Assembly: GCA_001695595.3 (NCBI GenBank)
Contig: MBPM02000150.1
Coordinates: forward strand, 37,194 to 101,193
Direction of reading: 5' to 3'
Length of the DNA stretch: 64,000 nucleotides
From: Plasmopara viticola
Lineage: Eukaryota; Oomycota; Peronosporomycetes; Peronosporales; Peronosporaceae
The notes under the pieces were generated by a model that saw only the letters and a list, made by a program, of their open reading frames with translations, searched no databases and was not told the origin of the DNA. Shown here in pieces: positions 43,760 through 53,640 of the stretch; within the stretch, counting starts at the first letter, position 1, and each line of letters opens with the position of its first letter. Made by a program: the position numbers and the translations under genes.

Positions 43760-44110
43760 GTGTATAGTCTACAAATGTTCAACAAACCAATCTGAACCCG
43801 CCAAATGCGCCTTCCAGCATTCGTGTCGTTTTAAGCTCGGCTTTGGGTCTAAGAAAACATCGATCAAGATCAAGATCGGCCGGTGTCGATGCGCAAGACC
43901 CGCGATATGTGGCGTCGGCTTTGGAGAACCAACACGAACAGTCACGCTGCCACGGTGAAGGAGTTAGTTTGATCTGATATCAGCGAGGCGGTTGAGACAA
44001 ACACCGTTGTTTTTAGTCCCACAGCCATGAAGCTATGGCGTATTTTATTGCTAACGCGATGCTTGTACCGTGAGAGATAAACGTCCATTCTAGCCACGTG
44101 AAGTATGTGT
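43760..44110 (+). pseudogene. 5' fragment F of the unknown gene family
   Basis: Matches the starts of copies C, D and E (CACGGTGAAGGAG, GATATCAGCGAGGCGG, CCATTCTAGCCACGTG). The remainder of the gene is missing. Confidence 0.6.
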
Positions 44111-44748
44111 GCGAAAGATATTCGTTATTTTTCTCATTTTAAAATTTACTAAGTTTCTTCAAACGAAATTATCGCTGCAGATTTTGGTGATATTGACTGG
44201 AGCTACAGTTCAACAATGATACGTGGGAAGATGTAGTTGTTAAATTTCGACCATTGTAAGTGGTGTCATGCACTTGTCATTGAGATGTTGATCAATTGCG
44301 ATATGCGACAGGTGCAGAGGAATTCTACAATTAGGTCATCTGAAAAATCAGCGAGTGGCTAGCACACACGGACACAGTTTAGACAGCCAACTGCGCTTAC
44401 ATGCCCGACGAGTCTATACGTGTGGGGAGCACGTGACACTTGCATGTGCGTAATAAAGCCTTTTGCCTTTGATAGCCGAGCATGACAACAAAGTCACGAA
44501 GCAAAAGATCGTTCTGACGAAATCTGGTGAATCGATTGTCACTCTTACTAAATGCCCCAAGAAGCCGTCTCAGCAAGTTCAAACTCAGGAGGTCATTAGT
44601 TATGGTCAAAAAAATATCTCGAACGAAAACAGTGTTCCAACAAAAGCAAAGTACTGGCCAAGAAACATTAAACATTCTCTTTGAGACCCGGTATCTGAAA
44701 AATACTTGTGAGAGATGTATGATCAGTTCAAATTTCATAGCATTTTGT
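44111..44748. other. No recognised gene
   Basis: Contains open frames of up to 124 codons on both strands (44397-44771 minus; 44463-44796 plus), but none resembles a known domain and they overlap one another, so I do not call a gene. It may be the 3' untranslated region of the gene ending at 44749. Confidence 0.4.
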
Positions 44749-45578
44749 CTACGCTTGACGAATGCGATCATAAACAGCCACTATCTCGTACATTAAATTC
44801 CAAGCCTTCACTGATTCGTATTTCTGTTTAAATGACATCAGTTGAAAATTCACAGTTTGATTACTGTGATCTGTCAGCAAAACGCCTTCTTCAATGGCAA
44901 GTCTCGCTCGAAGACACCCAGTGCTTCTCCCATTATGTCGAGTGTCGAGGATTTTCTCTATTTCAGTCTTCAGGTTATATCGAAGTGCTTGATGCATCTT
45001 TATACTAGTCACTGACCACGAGTACATTTCTACCACAATGGTGGTGGGAGAGATCAACTTGCCACAGTAGTCGCCAAATTGGTGCCCACCGAGCGCAATC
45101 AGGCTAGAGATACCAGAAGGAAAATTGCTAAATATTCTTTGTCGGTCGTCCATTTTCAATATTAAACCGGACTGACTATCACCTGTCGACTTCAGTTTGC
45201 CACTCTGGACACTGCAGATATTCCACTCGGAGCCAATTTTAAGCGACAGATCATCTACTGAGCAAATATTGATCCAAGCGAGCTCACTCATGAACGTTAT
45301 GAGACTCCCGAGCGAGACATCACTCGCTGCTGAGCCTCGAATTGGTGTAATGAGAGATTTGCGTCCATTAAAAGCCCATGATCCATCATATGCGGAAATT
45401 CGAGTTCCTAGTTGCCGTGTCCGAGAAACGTGTTCTGGCGTCAGATATATCTGCTGCAATAGATATTGCGCTCGAAGTTGTGCCACAAAGTCTTGCATTC
45501 CATACATTGTGTTGCACGAGAGAAGATCCAAAAGCTCACGTCGCAGCAGCTTGAAATGGTCGTTTTGGAACACGGCCG
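44749..45578 (-). CDS. Unknown gene, exon 3, part downstream of Copia-1
   Basis: About 274 codons from the repeated target GGCCG to TAG. Opens VFQNDHFKLLRRELLDLL and contains YLTPEHVSRTRQLG, SWAFNGRKSLITP and a C-terminal region ending near YDRIRQA. The frame continues 5' into the LTR, so a longer reading frame up to 45618 is partly LTR sequence. Confidence 0.75.
45574..45578. repeat. Copia-1 target-site duplication (left)
   Basis: GGCCG, repeated at 50278-50282. Confidence 0.9.
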
Positions 45579-45758
45579 TGTAACGGCCTCTAATTGGGTG
45601 TCCCACAGTATGTGCCAACTTGACATATAAGAGAAATAGTCACATTCTAGAATATCGAGACAGAAGAACACGTGGCTACAAGTGAGTAAGAGCCTATAGT
45701 TTGCTTTATTCCTATGAATTTACTTTCCATTTTGCACTGCGACAATCACATTGTTATA
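45579..45758 (+). repeat. Copia-1 5' LTR
   Basis: 180 bp. A TATA-like CATATAAG at 45624-45631 could be the promoter. It has the same sequence as 50098-50277. Confidence 0.93.
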
Positions 45759-45770
45759 GGTTATGAGCCC
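45759..45770 (+). other. Copia-1 primer-binding site, Met tRNA anticodon loop type, overlapping the start codon
   Basis: GGTTATGAGCCC directly after the LTR. Its complement GGGCTCATAACC is the anticodon stem-loop (CAT) typical of eukaryotic initiator tRNA-Met. The polyprotein ATG at 45763 lies inside the site. Confidence 0.7.
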
Positions 45771-48700
45771 AATAACGAACCCGAACGAGATCCTCAGCGA
45801 CGACAACTACTTCCTGTGGGAGTTTAACGCCCGCATGGCATTGGCCAGGAAGGACCTCCTCGACCATCTCGAGGTGAAGCCAGAAGACGCAGTGAACGCC
45901 CCCGCCCAATGGAAAGCCGCCGATGTGAAGGCGCTGGCTGTGGTGTCGAAGCTGTTGAGTCCAACGTACCAGATGATGGTGAGGGAAGCCAATTCTGCAT
46001 GGGAAGCATGGCAAATTCTGCGTGCATTTTTCATGAAGCAGAGTCTGCACAACCGTGTGCAGCTGCGCAAGCAACTCCACGAGTTCGCGATGGCCAGTGG
46101 TGGGAGTCTCATGGAGCATCTGGTGCAGTTCGATGAATTGTGTGCGAAGTTGGCTGCGGTTGGTGACGCTCTGCCTGAAGAGGAGAAGCTGGTGATCCTC
46201 CTTGGTAGTGTGCCAAGTGAGTACGACGCGATGGTGCGGCTCATCGAAGTGCGCGACCGTGTGACACTTCTGGATGCGAAAGAGATGCTCCGACGCGAAT
46301 ATGAGATGATTCAGAAACGCGAGGTGAAGGAGCAAGCATTCAAGGCGACGGTGAGTGATAATGGTGGAAGGTTCCAGAATGGGCGTGGAGGCCGACGTGG
46401 ACGAAATGCCAAGAGACACGGACGCAAAGGGCATAATGGTGGTGACAAGAAGGAGTTCAAGGGCCGATGCTATGAATGCCACGAAGCTGGCCACAAGAAA
46501 CAAGATTGCCCGAGGCTGAAGGGCAATGCCGGTGGTTCGGAGTTCGCGTTCTCCGCTATGACCGCTGGTGGTGAGCGATCGTCCACCTGGCTCCTTGATA
46601 GTGGAGCCAGCTCGCATATGACTACGGATCGGAATGATTTTTCGGAATACCGCCCGCTTACAGAACCAATCGAGATCATGGTGGCAAATGGCCAGCGAGT
46701 TGCCGCCATAGGTATGGGTACCGTGCGAGTTAACTTTACCGGAGGCGTGCGGGTGAAGTTGACGGATGTTCTCCACGTTCAGAAATTGGACCGAAAGCTA
46801 CTGTCGGTTCCTGCACTCATGTCCAAGAATCTCGCTGTGCAATTCGACAAGACCGGTGCCTCCATTTTGCAGAATGGCCGTGTTGTTGTTCGAGTCCCTC
46901 GGATTGGGAAACTGTACGCGTGTGAACTAAAGTACAGAACGGAAGGCAACGCGTATACGGCATTTGATGGTGAGTCAAATGATAAAGCCTACGAAGTCAT
47001 TCACGCGCGCCTGGGGCACGTCTCCGATACCAAGCTAAAGCTAGTTGCTAGCGCGTGCGATGGTATCCCCCCTATGGCTTTGTCTCAATCGGATGGTGGT
47101 GTCTGCGGTGGCTGTGCGCAAGGAAAAATGACCACAAGCTCGTACGCGCACCAATCGGGTAGCGAGATAAAGACAGGTCGCCCATTCGAGATTGTGCACA
47201 CGGATGTGATGGGGCCAATAAAACCGAAGTCCAAGGGTGGTGCGGTATACATCGTGGTCTTCGTGGACGACTTCAGCCGAGTAGTGTTCGTCAACTTCAT
47301 CAAGCAGAAGTCTCAAGTGTTCGATTGCTTCAAGGCATTCTGCACTCAGGTTAAGGTGCAACACGGCTGCAAGGTGATGTGTGTTCGTAGTGACAACGGT
47401 GGTGAATATGTGAGCAAGCGCTTCGGCAAGTTCTGTGCGTCCAAAGGGATCATTCACCAGACGAGTGCGCCATACAGCCCCCAGCAAAATGGGACCGCTG
47501 AGCGTATGAACCGGACACTAGCTGACATGGCCCGATCGATGCTACACTACATGCAAGTGGACCGTGTGTGGTGGGCTGAAGCGTTTCGGACTGCAGCTTA
47601 CATCGTCAACCGTATCCCGAATACTGCGCGACCGGATCAGAGCCCCCTCGAAGTATTAACCGGAAAGCGCCAGTCACTCGAAGACCTTCGTGTATTTGGT
47701 GCTCGTGGCTACGTACATGTTGACAAGCCAAACGTAGGCAAACTTGATCCTCGAGCTCACCGTTGCCTCTTCCTTGGATACGCTGATGGTTCGAAAGCGT
47801 ATCGTGTGTGGGATTACGACGACGAGCGCATCGTGATTTCGCGATCGGTGCATCTGAATGAGCGACCACCAGACACGTTCCAAGCCGTCAGTGATGACTC
47901 AAGTTGCTTTCCTTGGGTGGTTAGCATCAATGATCACGATTCCGTGAGTTATATTCCGCCACCGCGACCAGTGAATGAGAACGACCATGATGCAACTGCG
48001 GATGTCGACGATGCCGCCGACGTTGAAATGGAAGAAGTGCCCCCTACCGATGCTCAAATCTCACCCGTTCCTACTGATGCTTTGGACAGGGGGAGTAACA
48101 GCCAGATGCAAGTTGTCCAGCGCATCAGTCCTTCCACTGCTACCGAAGATCAGCAGATGCAGCTCGCCCAGCGTCCTGATTGCGATATCGTCCCGCACTC
48201 ACAACATCTAAGTCGGTCGATCGATCGCCCCGCCATCGTCCAGCATCTCAACCCGAGCCTTGACCTCGTCCGTGCTGCCGGATGTGATCCGTGCGCACCG
48301 TCAGCAATAATCCCTCATGGTGAAGGTGTTGGCGTCGGCTTCGATGCATCAGAGAATCGCATAGTGTTCAGTGGTGGTTCCATTCGCCCTCGATCGATCA
48401 CGTATGAACAACCGCGTCTACTGACTGATGGAGATATGCCTTTGCATCTTGGTGGCGCTGAAAATGACGATGAGCCAGAACCAGAAAGCAAGCGACCACG
48501 CCTGGATGAGTACGAAATTGCGTTGGCGGTGTCTGAGCTGCCTACATCATACGCTGAAGCAATGGCGGCCCCTGACGCTCCACAATGGAAGGAAGCTATA
48601 CGTGCTGAGATTCGGTCGCATGTGCGGAGCCACACGTGGGACATGGTGCGACGACCTCAAGGAAACAAGGTGATCGGATGCAAATGGGTATTCGCGAAGA

Positions 48701-50112
48701 AGTACGACGAGAATGGAGCGGTTAAGCGATACAAGGCACGTCTAGTCGCTCGAGGTTTCCTCCAGACTCGCGGCATAGACTATACCCACACATACTCACC
48801 AGTGGCAAGCATGAACACGATCCGGGTCTTTCTCGCATTGTGCTGCTCTCGACGCCTCATGATTCGCCAGTTTGACATTGAGACCGCATTTCTAAATGGA
48901 AAGCTTGACGAAACAGTGTTTATGAATCCCCCTGAAGGAGTGAATGTGGCGCCGGAATTGGTTTGCAGACTCCGCCGCAGCCTCTATGGACTCAAGCAAG
49001 CTGCAGCTGTGTGGCACCGTACCATCCGCGACGTGTTCAAGCGTCTCGGTTTCAAACAGTGTCGAGCTGATCCTTGTCTCTTCGTTCGACGAGATGACAG
49101 TGACCCAGCGGCCGCGGTTTTTGTGGTGCTCTACGTAGACGATCTACTTGTTGGCTGCAAAACAGAGGAACAAGCGCGATCCGTGTGTACTGGTCTCGCG
49201 TCGCACTTCACGGTCAAATCACTCGGTGATGCTCGTTTCGTTCTCGGGATGGAAGTACTTCACGATCGGAAACGTGGTGAAATGGTGGTGAAGCAATCTC
49301 AGTTTATAACCAAGTTGCTCGAGCGTTTTGGTCAAGTATCTGCTCATGGTGTCCGCAACCCAATGGTAATTGGTCAAGATCTCAGCCCATCCGACAAGCA
49401 CGGTGTATGCACAGACAAAAATAAGTACCGCGAACTAATCGGATCAATGCTGTACGTTGCCAATGCCACACGTCCCGACATTGGCTACGTGCTGTCGATA
49501 CTCTCTCAGTACCTCGATACGCCGCGTGAGATGCATTGGAATGCTGCGCTACGTGTACTTCGCTACCTCAAGGCCACTCTTTCGATCGGCATCCACTACA
49601 CGGCAAAGGGCAAGAATATCGTGACATACTGCGACGCGAACTGGGGTGGTGATAAGGAGACGCGACGCTCGACGTCTGGTGTGATGGTGAAGATGGCTGA
49701 CGGTCCGGTCATCTACAAGAGCAAGCGTCAAGCGACCGTCGCATTATCAACTGCTGAAGCCGAGTACATGGCTCTCGCACTTACCGCTCAAGAAGTACTG
49801 TGGCTGCGTTTCCTCCTCACAGAGATGGGTGTAAACGTGTCGAGTGCGTCGACGATCTACATGGACAACCAGTCGGCGATTAGTATGGCAACTAACCACG
49901 GATACACCCCACGCGCCAAGCACATCGACCTCCGAGCTCACTTCGTCCGTGACTACGTCGAGAAGGGCACCATCAAGGTGGAGTACGTACCATCGGAGTC
50001 TCAGCTAGCGGATATGTTAACGAAGGCCATTCCGACGCCGCGCTTTGTGGAGCTTCGTGACGCATGCGGACTTGTGGACTGTCAAGTTGAGGGGGAGTGT
50101 AACGGCCTCTAA
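45763..50112 (+). CDS. gag-pol: Copia-1 Gag-Pol polyprotein
   Basis: 1449 residues in one frame. Gag core 1-195 (DDNYFLWEFNARMALARK); zinc knuckle C236, C239, H244, C249; aspartic protease DSG 279-281; integrase zinc finger H414, H419, C448, C451; integrase D481, D544, E580; acidic, Pro-rich linker about 700-915; reverse transcriptase D1038 and YVDD 1124-1127; RNase H D1291, E1332, D1368; C-terminal ADMLTKAI. All catalytic residues are present. The first Met is accepted because it is 13 residues before the conserved DNYFLW, as in Copia-2, although it lies in the primer-binding site. The stop lies 12-15 bases inside the 3' LTR, so the element has essentially no untranslated internal sequence. 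Confidence 0.95.
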   Translation: MSPITNPNEILSDDNYFLWEFNARMALARKDLLDHLEVKPEDAVNAPAQWKAADVKALAVVSKLLSPTYQMMVREANSAWEAWQILRAFFMKQSLHNRVQLRKQLHEFAMASGGSLMEHLVQFDELCAKLAAVGDALPEEEKLVILLGSVPSEYDAMVRLIEVRDRVTLLDAKEMLRREYEMIQKREVKEQAFKATVSDNGGRFQNGRGGRRGRNAKRHGRKGHNGGDKKEFKGRCYECHEAGHKKQDCPRLKGNAGGSEFAFSAMTAGGERSSTWLLDSGASSHMTTDRNDFSEYRPLTEPIEIMVANGQRVAAIGMGTVRVNFTGGVRVKLTDVLHVQKLDRKLLSVPALMSKNLAVQFDKTGASILQNGRVVVRVPRIGKLYACELKYRTEGNAYTAFDGESNDKAYEVIHARLGHVSDTKLKLVASACDGIPPMALSQSDGGVCGGCAQGKMTTSSYAHQSGSEIKTGRPFEIVHTDVMGPIKPKSKGGAVYIVVFVDDFSRVVFVNFIKQKSQVFDCFKAFCTQVKVQHGCKVMCVRSDNGGEYVSKRFGKFCASKGIIHQTSAPYSPQQNGTAERMNRTLADMARSMLHYMQVDRVWWAEAFRTAAYIVNRIPNTARPDQSPLEVLTGKRQSLEDLRVFGARGYVHVDKPNVGKLDPRAHRCLFLGYADGSKAYRVWDYDDERIVISRSVHLNERPPDTFQAVSDDSSCFPWVVSINDHDSVSYIPPPRPVNENDHDATADVDDAADVEMEEVPPTDAQISPVPTDALDRGSNSQMQVVQRISPSTATEDQQMQLAQRPDCDIVPHSQHLSRSIDRPAIVQHLNPSLDLVRAAGCDPCAPSAIIPHGEGVGVGFDASENRIVFSGGSIRPRSITYEQPRLLTDGDMPLHLGGAENDDEPEPESKRPRLDEYEIALAVSELPTSYAEAMAAPDAPQWKEAIRAEIRSHVRSHTWDMVRRPQGNKVIGCKWVFAKKYDENGAVKRYKARLVARGFLQTRGIDYTHTYSPVASMNTIRVFLALCCSRRLMIRQFDIETAFLNGKLDETVFMNPPEGVNVAPELVCRLRRSLYGLKQAAAVWHRTIRDVFKRLGFKQCRADPCLFVRRDDSDPAAAVFVVLYVDDLLVGCKTEEQARSVCTGLASHFTVKSLGDARFVLGMEVLHDRKRGEMVVKQSQFITKLLERFGQVSAHGVRNPMVIGQDLSPSDKHGVCTDKNKYRELIGSMLYVANATRPDIGYVLSILSQYLDTPREMHWNAALRVLRYLKATLSIGIHYTAKGKNIVTYCDANWGGDKETRRSTSGVMVKMADGPVIYKSKRQATVALSTAEAEYMALALTAQEVLWLRFLLTEMGVNVSSASTIYMDNQSAISMATNHGYTPRAKHIDLRAHFVRDYVEKGTIKVEYVPSESQLADMLTKAIPTPRFVELRDACGLVDCQVEGECNGL
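50089..50097 (+). other. Copia-1 polypurine tract
   Basis: GAGGGGGAG immediately before the LTR TGTAAC; it also encodes the C-terminal residues of the polyprotein. Confidence 0.8.
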
Positions 50113-50277
50113 TTGGGTGTCCCACAGTATGTGCCAACTTGACATATAAGAGAAATAGTCACATTCTAGAATATCGAGACAGAAGAACACGTGGCTACAA
50201 GTGAGTAAGAGCCTATAGTTTGCTTTATTCCTATGAATTTACTTTCCATTTTGCACTGCGACAATCACATTGTTATA
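50098..50277 (+). repeat. Copia-1 3' LTR
   Basis: 180 bp. Its first 15 bases carry the last four codons and the TAA stop of the polyprotein. Confidence 0.93.
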
Positions 50278-50282
50278 GGCCG
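50278..50282. repeat. Copia-1 target-site duplication (right)
   Basis: GGCCG, matching 45574-45578. The uninterrupted relative in copy B (33840-33855) reads GTAACGGTCGTGTTCC. Confidence 0.9.
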
Positions 50283-51183
50283 TTACAATTTCTTCGCATA
50301 GAAGCGACAGCGTATTAAATGGGTCCTTACCGTAGCCCAAGTAGCGATTTACAAGATTGCATATTGTAGCAACAGCCTCCACGTATCCAGTACGCACCTT
50401 GTTTTGATCCAGGAGCCCTCCGCTAAAAGATCGAAAGATTGAGCGATAGATTTTTAGATTGGCATTGTCGAGGGTAAGCCAGGCCACGAGACTAGTGCAC
50501 ATCTCAACCAATTGTGTGAGTGATCCTTCTTCGGTGTCGCGTTTGCTTGGCAATCGGTGCGTATTGTCGCTCACTCGGTCGAGTGGATCGAGAAAAGTCC
50601 ACGACAGTGATGCGGCGAAATGATGTTCAGCACCAGTGTCCTTTTCAGTTGAGTAGGAGTGATAATTTGCAAATTGACCTTTAAAATTCCTACGAAGATG
50701 CTGCAAACACATTTTGTACGGCGATGCGCTTACATGATTGACAAAGCGGAAGAGAATAGCGAGCTGCTTTGACGACGTCATGATATCCGGAAGCCGGCAT
50801 TCCCACAGCTTACGGTCTTTCCAAAACACCTCTTTAGAGTCATTATTCTGCTCTTGCTGAGTTGTTGATAATTTGTCCTCGAACGCTATTGCGTCACTAG
50901 TTCGATTGCAATTATCGCCATTCAAAGGAACACTTAGATTAGCTACACGCGAGGCTCCAAACGCCTCATGCTCAGCACGCACTTCATTGGTTGACCGTCG
51001 ATAAGACACAACCATGAACTCAGACGAGGAGACTAGCCCTACAACACGAAGTTGCGACCGAACGCGCTCAAAGATGTACACACGCAACACGTGTTTGGTG
51101 AAACGCTGGGCCTTGGTTGCCGCGCTCTCCCACTCGTAGTACCATCGAGCTTGAGAATTAAGCTGAAATAGTGTACTCTTGTG
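50278..51183 (-). CDS. Unknown gene, exon 3, part upstream of Copia-1
   Basis: 302 codons, open from acceptor CCCCACAG to the insertion point. Motifs: RWYYEWESAATKAQRF, an S/T-rich middle, LSWTFLDPLDRVSDNTHRL, and NLVNRYLGYGKDPFNTL just before the break. The last intact codons are V-T-A. Confidence 0.75.
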
Positions 51184-51264
51184 CTGTGGGGTCTGAATGC
51201 GAGTATATTAGAGTGCAAGTATAGCTAAGAATGGATGTTTTGAAAAGAGGTAATAATTACATAC

Positions 51265-51576
51265 GTCGACAACAGACTCGTTAACGACAGTGCCCTCGAT
51301 CCAAGTGCCCTTAGGTGTTTGCTCGGTCTGGATAGAGCTCATCACATCGTCGCTATCAATAAGATCATTTACAGTCAGAAGATGATCCTGCGCTTCTTCG
51401 AAGTGCGCAAACACGAGCAGACTAAAATTTTTGCTGGGCACAACTGTATCCGCCTTGGTTTGGTGCTGAGTGTCAAGGCGGTCAGAGTCTACCACCTCAA
51501 CGCGCACGCCAAGCGATGATCCACAATAGCTGCGATTGAAGTGCTCAGGGCAGCAATGTGGGAAACAGCGCAGGAT
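51265..51576 (-). CDS. Unknown gene, exon 2
   Basis: 104 codons between acceptor GTATGCAG (51577-51584) and donor GTATGTAA (51257-51264). Contains CFPHCCPEHF and VFAHFEEAQDHLL. No known domain recognised; a partial homologue is at 52200-52420. Confidence 0.65.
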
Positions 51577-51759
51577 CTGCATACAAGACAACGTCCACAG
51601 TCAATGAAACGCGTCAGAATTGGCTGCTTGATAAACGAATCGTGGCTGTCATTTACCTTTGTCTTCTTAGTGCGATTCGTTCTACGGCAGGTTATACATA
51701 AAAAAAATTAATTTGGTAGCACCATACTTTGCTTTTTAATAAGAGAATGGATCACATAC

Positions 51760-51837
51760 ATACCGTTTGTACTCGGTCATAAATAATGTCGAGTGGCGGC
51801 AGCCGTGCTGTTCGAAGTAACAAACGACGGTGCTCAT
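51760..51837 (-). CDS. Unknown gene, exon 1
   Basis: Starts at the ATG in TCATTGTGG on the plus strand. Of the two overlapping donor candidates, the second (TAT|GTATGT) keeps phase 0 with exon 2. A diverged duplicate with the same start context lies at 52708. Confidence 0.65.
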
Positions 51838-51877
51838 TGTGGTGATAATAGCGAAGAAGGAAAGAAATGTTTCCGCT

Positions 51878-51900
51878 GAAAATTCACGAGGAAATGCAAG
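51878..51900 (-). promoter_or_regulatory. Possible oomycete-type Inr/FPR promoter motif
   Basis: Minus strand TTGCATTTCCTCGTGAATTT, 41-63 bp before the ATG, resembles the initiator plus flanking-promoter arrangement described for oomycete genes. The match is loose. Confidence 0.25.
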
Positions 51901-52069
51901 AATTGGAGGTAATTAAAAAGTCTTCTAAGTGTGTGTTCGCCAAAGATTTGTAAGGATGGGTCTTCTTAGGTGTCACTTCATCTGTGACGATTGGCTTAGG
52001 CAGTTTAGAATTATATAGGTTGATAAAGTGAAGTCGATTAAGGTAACACGTCTGCACCCGTCACATCGT

Positions 52070-52708
52070 ACAAAATTCATGCATTTGTCGCTCTTTTAGT
52101 GTAAAAAATAGTCTTGAAGCGCCAGCTACAACAGCAAAAATGTTCATGTCGATACTGTTTTGCACCTTTTTTCTACACATTTTTCGGTGGATAAAGCTTA
52201 TCCAATCGTCGTAATCGTTCGGACCTTTAACAGCCGGATTATGATCCTGCGCTACTTCGAAGTGCGCAAACACGAGTAGACTAGGAAACTGCTTTGAACG
52301 ACTGCACTCGCCTATAATTAGTGCTGAGCGTCAAGGCTGTCAGAGTCTACCACCTTGACGCGCATGCAAAGCGATGAGCCACAATTGCTGCGGTTGATAA
52401 GCTTATAGCAGCGATATGGGGAATAGTGTAGAATCAGCGTAAAAGGCAACGACCACGCTTGGTATATAATGAACAAATGTTGTCAGTGTTGGCTGCTATA
52501 CAAATATATAGAAGGTGTCGCGGCTGTCATTTGCCGTTCTGTTTCGGTTCGAAGGCAGATTATGCATCGAAAAATTGAGAATTTTAGGACCCTTATTGCC
52601 TTCCCAAACAATCAGAAGTAAATTGTGTACATGCCGTTTGTATCCGGTCTCGATTGTTTCCGAGTGGCGGTAGACGTGCTGCTCGTAGTGGAACAAGGCG
52701 GTGGTCAT
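52070..52708 (-). pseudogene. Decayed tandem duplicate of exons 1 and 2
   Basis: A start matching exon 1 at 52708 (MTTALFHYEQHVYRHSETI against MSTVVCYFEQHGCRHSTLF), and exon-2-like sequence at about 52200-52420 with stops. The spacing from the intact exon 1 is 871 bp. Upstream sequences of both copies also align. Confidence 0.65.
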
Positions 52709-53090
52709 TGTGGTGAAACTGCGACGAAGAGAAGCATGCCCTAACTCAGCGAATAATTGATGTTTTTTATCACTCGGTAGGCTCTACGGCCGCAAAAAGA
52801 GAAGAATTTATCTAGCTAGACGTCCAATGACGCATGTAAGTTATAACTTTGTGAATGATGACTCTTTTTAAGAGCTGAGACGTCATACGTCCACAAAGCT
52901 AAAATTACACAGAGACGCAATCATCGGAGGTAATAAAATTTCTCCACGTCAGAAGTGTGTAAAACGTACTGGAATAGGTCCTGTCTTTAAAAGGGGATTG
53001 GCCATACTTTTGGCAATAATATTATTAGACAGATACTTTCCATCTTGTGTCGTTGAAGTAAAGTCGTTAAAGTTGAAAGTCTGCACTTGT
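52709..53090. other. Duplicated upstream region, no gene
   Basis: Parts align with 51860-52070 (GGAGGTAAT...AAGTGTGT, GATTGGC..., AAGTCGTTAA). It looks like the promoter region of the duplicate. Confidence 0.45.
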
Positions 53091-53189
53091 CGATTCAAAG
53101 ATTCGCACAAAAGACATGCTTTTGCTCATTGCCTAAGACTTGACTCGTTATTTCTTTAGCGCCGCCTGCAACACCAAACAACTTTATGT

Positions 53190-53640
53190 CAGCGGTGCTG
53201 TAACGCATCACACATCTCACACAGAATATTCGCTACATCGAAATGATCGCTTCGTGTACACAGCTGATACTTTCAGCAGCTCGAAAATTCTGCAACACTT
53301 ACATGCCGGTAATGGCCACCGTCATAGAAGTGTAGTGGAAAGGAACGAGTTGCAACGGATACGCACTGAAGCCGAGGAGCTCAAAGCTCAAGTAAGCTCG
53401 TCGTTATACAAAGATAGGGCTACCTTGAGGGTATCCTGAGCCTTGCCACGCTCATGCAATACTAAACACGGTGCGCTACAGCTGATCTCTTTACATTGAT
53501 TGCTTGCGCAATCTGTTGAGGTGCAGGATATGCGAAAAAATCTCGATTCGCACTTTAGAGGATATGCCTCGCAGCAATCAGTACGCATTGCTTTCGAATT
53601 GTCGCAGCGTGCACGTCATCGAAAAAAGCGCAATGAAGAC
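53190..53640 (+). pseudogene. Fragment of a bZIP-like coiled-coil protein gene
   Basis: An open stretch reads VVERNELQRIRTEAEELKAQ, a basic/leucine-repeat pattern. After a stop the sequence continues with EVQDMRKNLDSHFRGYASQQ-like codons. It may be a remnant of a bZIP or M96-type oomycete gene; the assignment is tentative. Confidence 0.35.

Larger units (their letters stand above)
45579..50277 (+). mobile_element. Copia-1, complete Ty1/copia retrotransposon
   Basis: 4699 bp with 180-bp LTRs that I read as identical, a 5-bp GGCCG target duplication, a primer-binding site, a single open polyprotein of 1449 codons and a polypurine tract. The LTR ends are TGTAAC...GTTATA, so the 3' end is TA rather than the usual CA. 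It sits antisense in exon 3 of the surrounding gene. Identical LTRs and an intact polyprotein indicate a very recent, possibly still active element. Confidence 0.96.
44749..51837 (-). pseudogene. Three-exon gene of unknown function, split by Copia-1
   Basis: Minus strand. Exon 1 51760-51837 (26 codons), intron of 183 bp (donor GTATGT, acceptor ATGCAG), exon 2 51265-51576 (104 codons), intron of 81 bp (donor GTATGT, acceptor CCACAG), exon 3 from 51183 to the stop at 44749-44751. Both introns are phase 0. Exon 3 is interrupted at 45574-50282 by Copia-1 and its target duplication. Without the insert the frame is open, giving about 706 residues. I do not recognise the family. There is no signal peptide or transmembrane segment; the N-terminal part is Cys/His-rich (residues 6-45). 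At least five decayed relatives lie in this window, so the gene belongs to a multicopy, probably lineage-specific family. Confidence 0.75.

Noticed and set aside
44749..45618. 289-codon frame as an independent gene starting at 45618
   Set aside because: Its first 13-15 codons are LTR sequence and start with TTG. The rest is the 3' part of the interrupted exon 3.
45754..46776. 340-codon minus-strand frame opposite the Copia-1 gag region
   Set aside because: It is the antisense shadow of the intact polyprotein; composition is His/Leu-rich without domain features.
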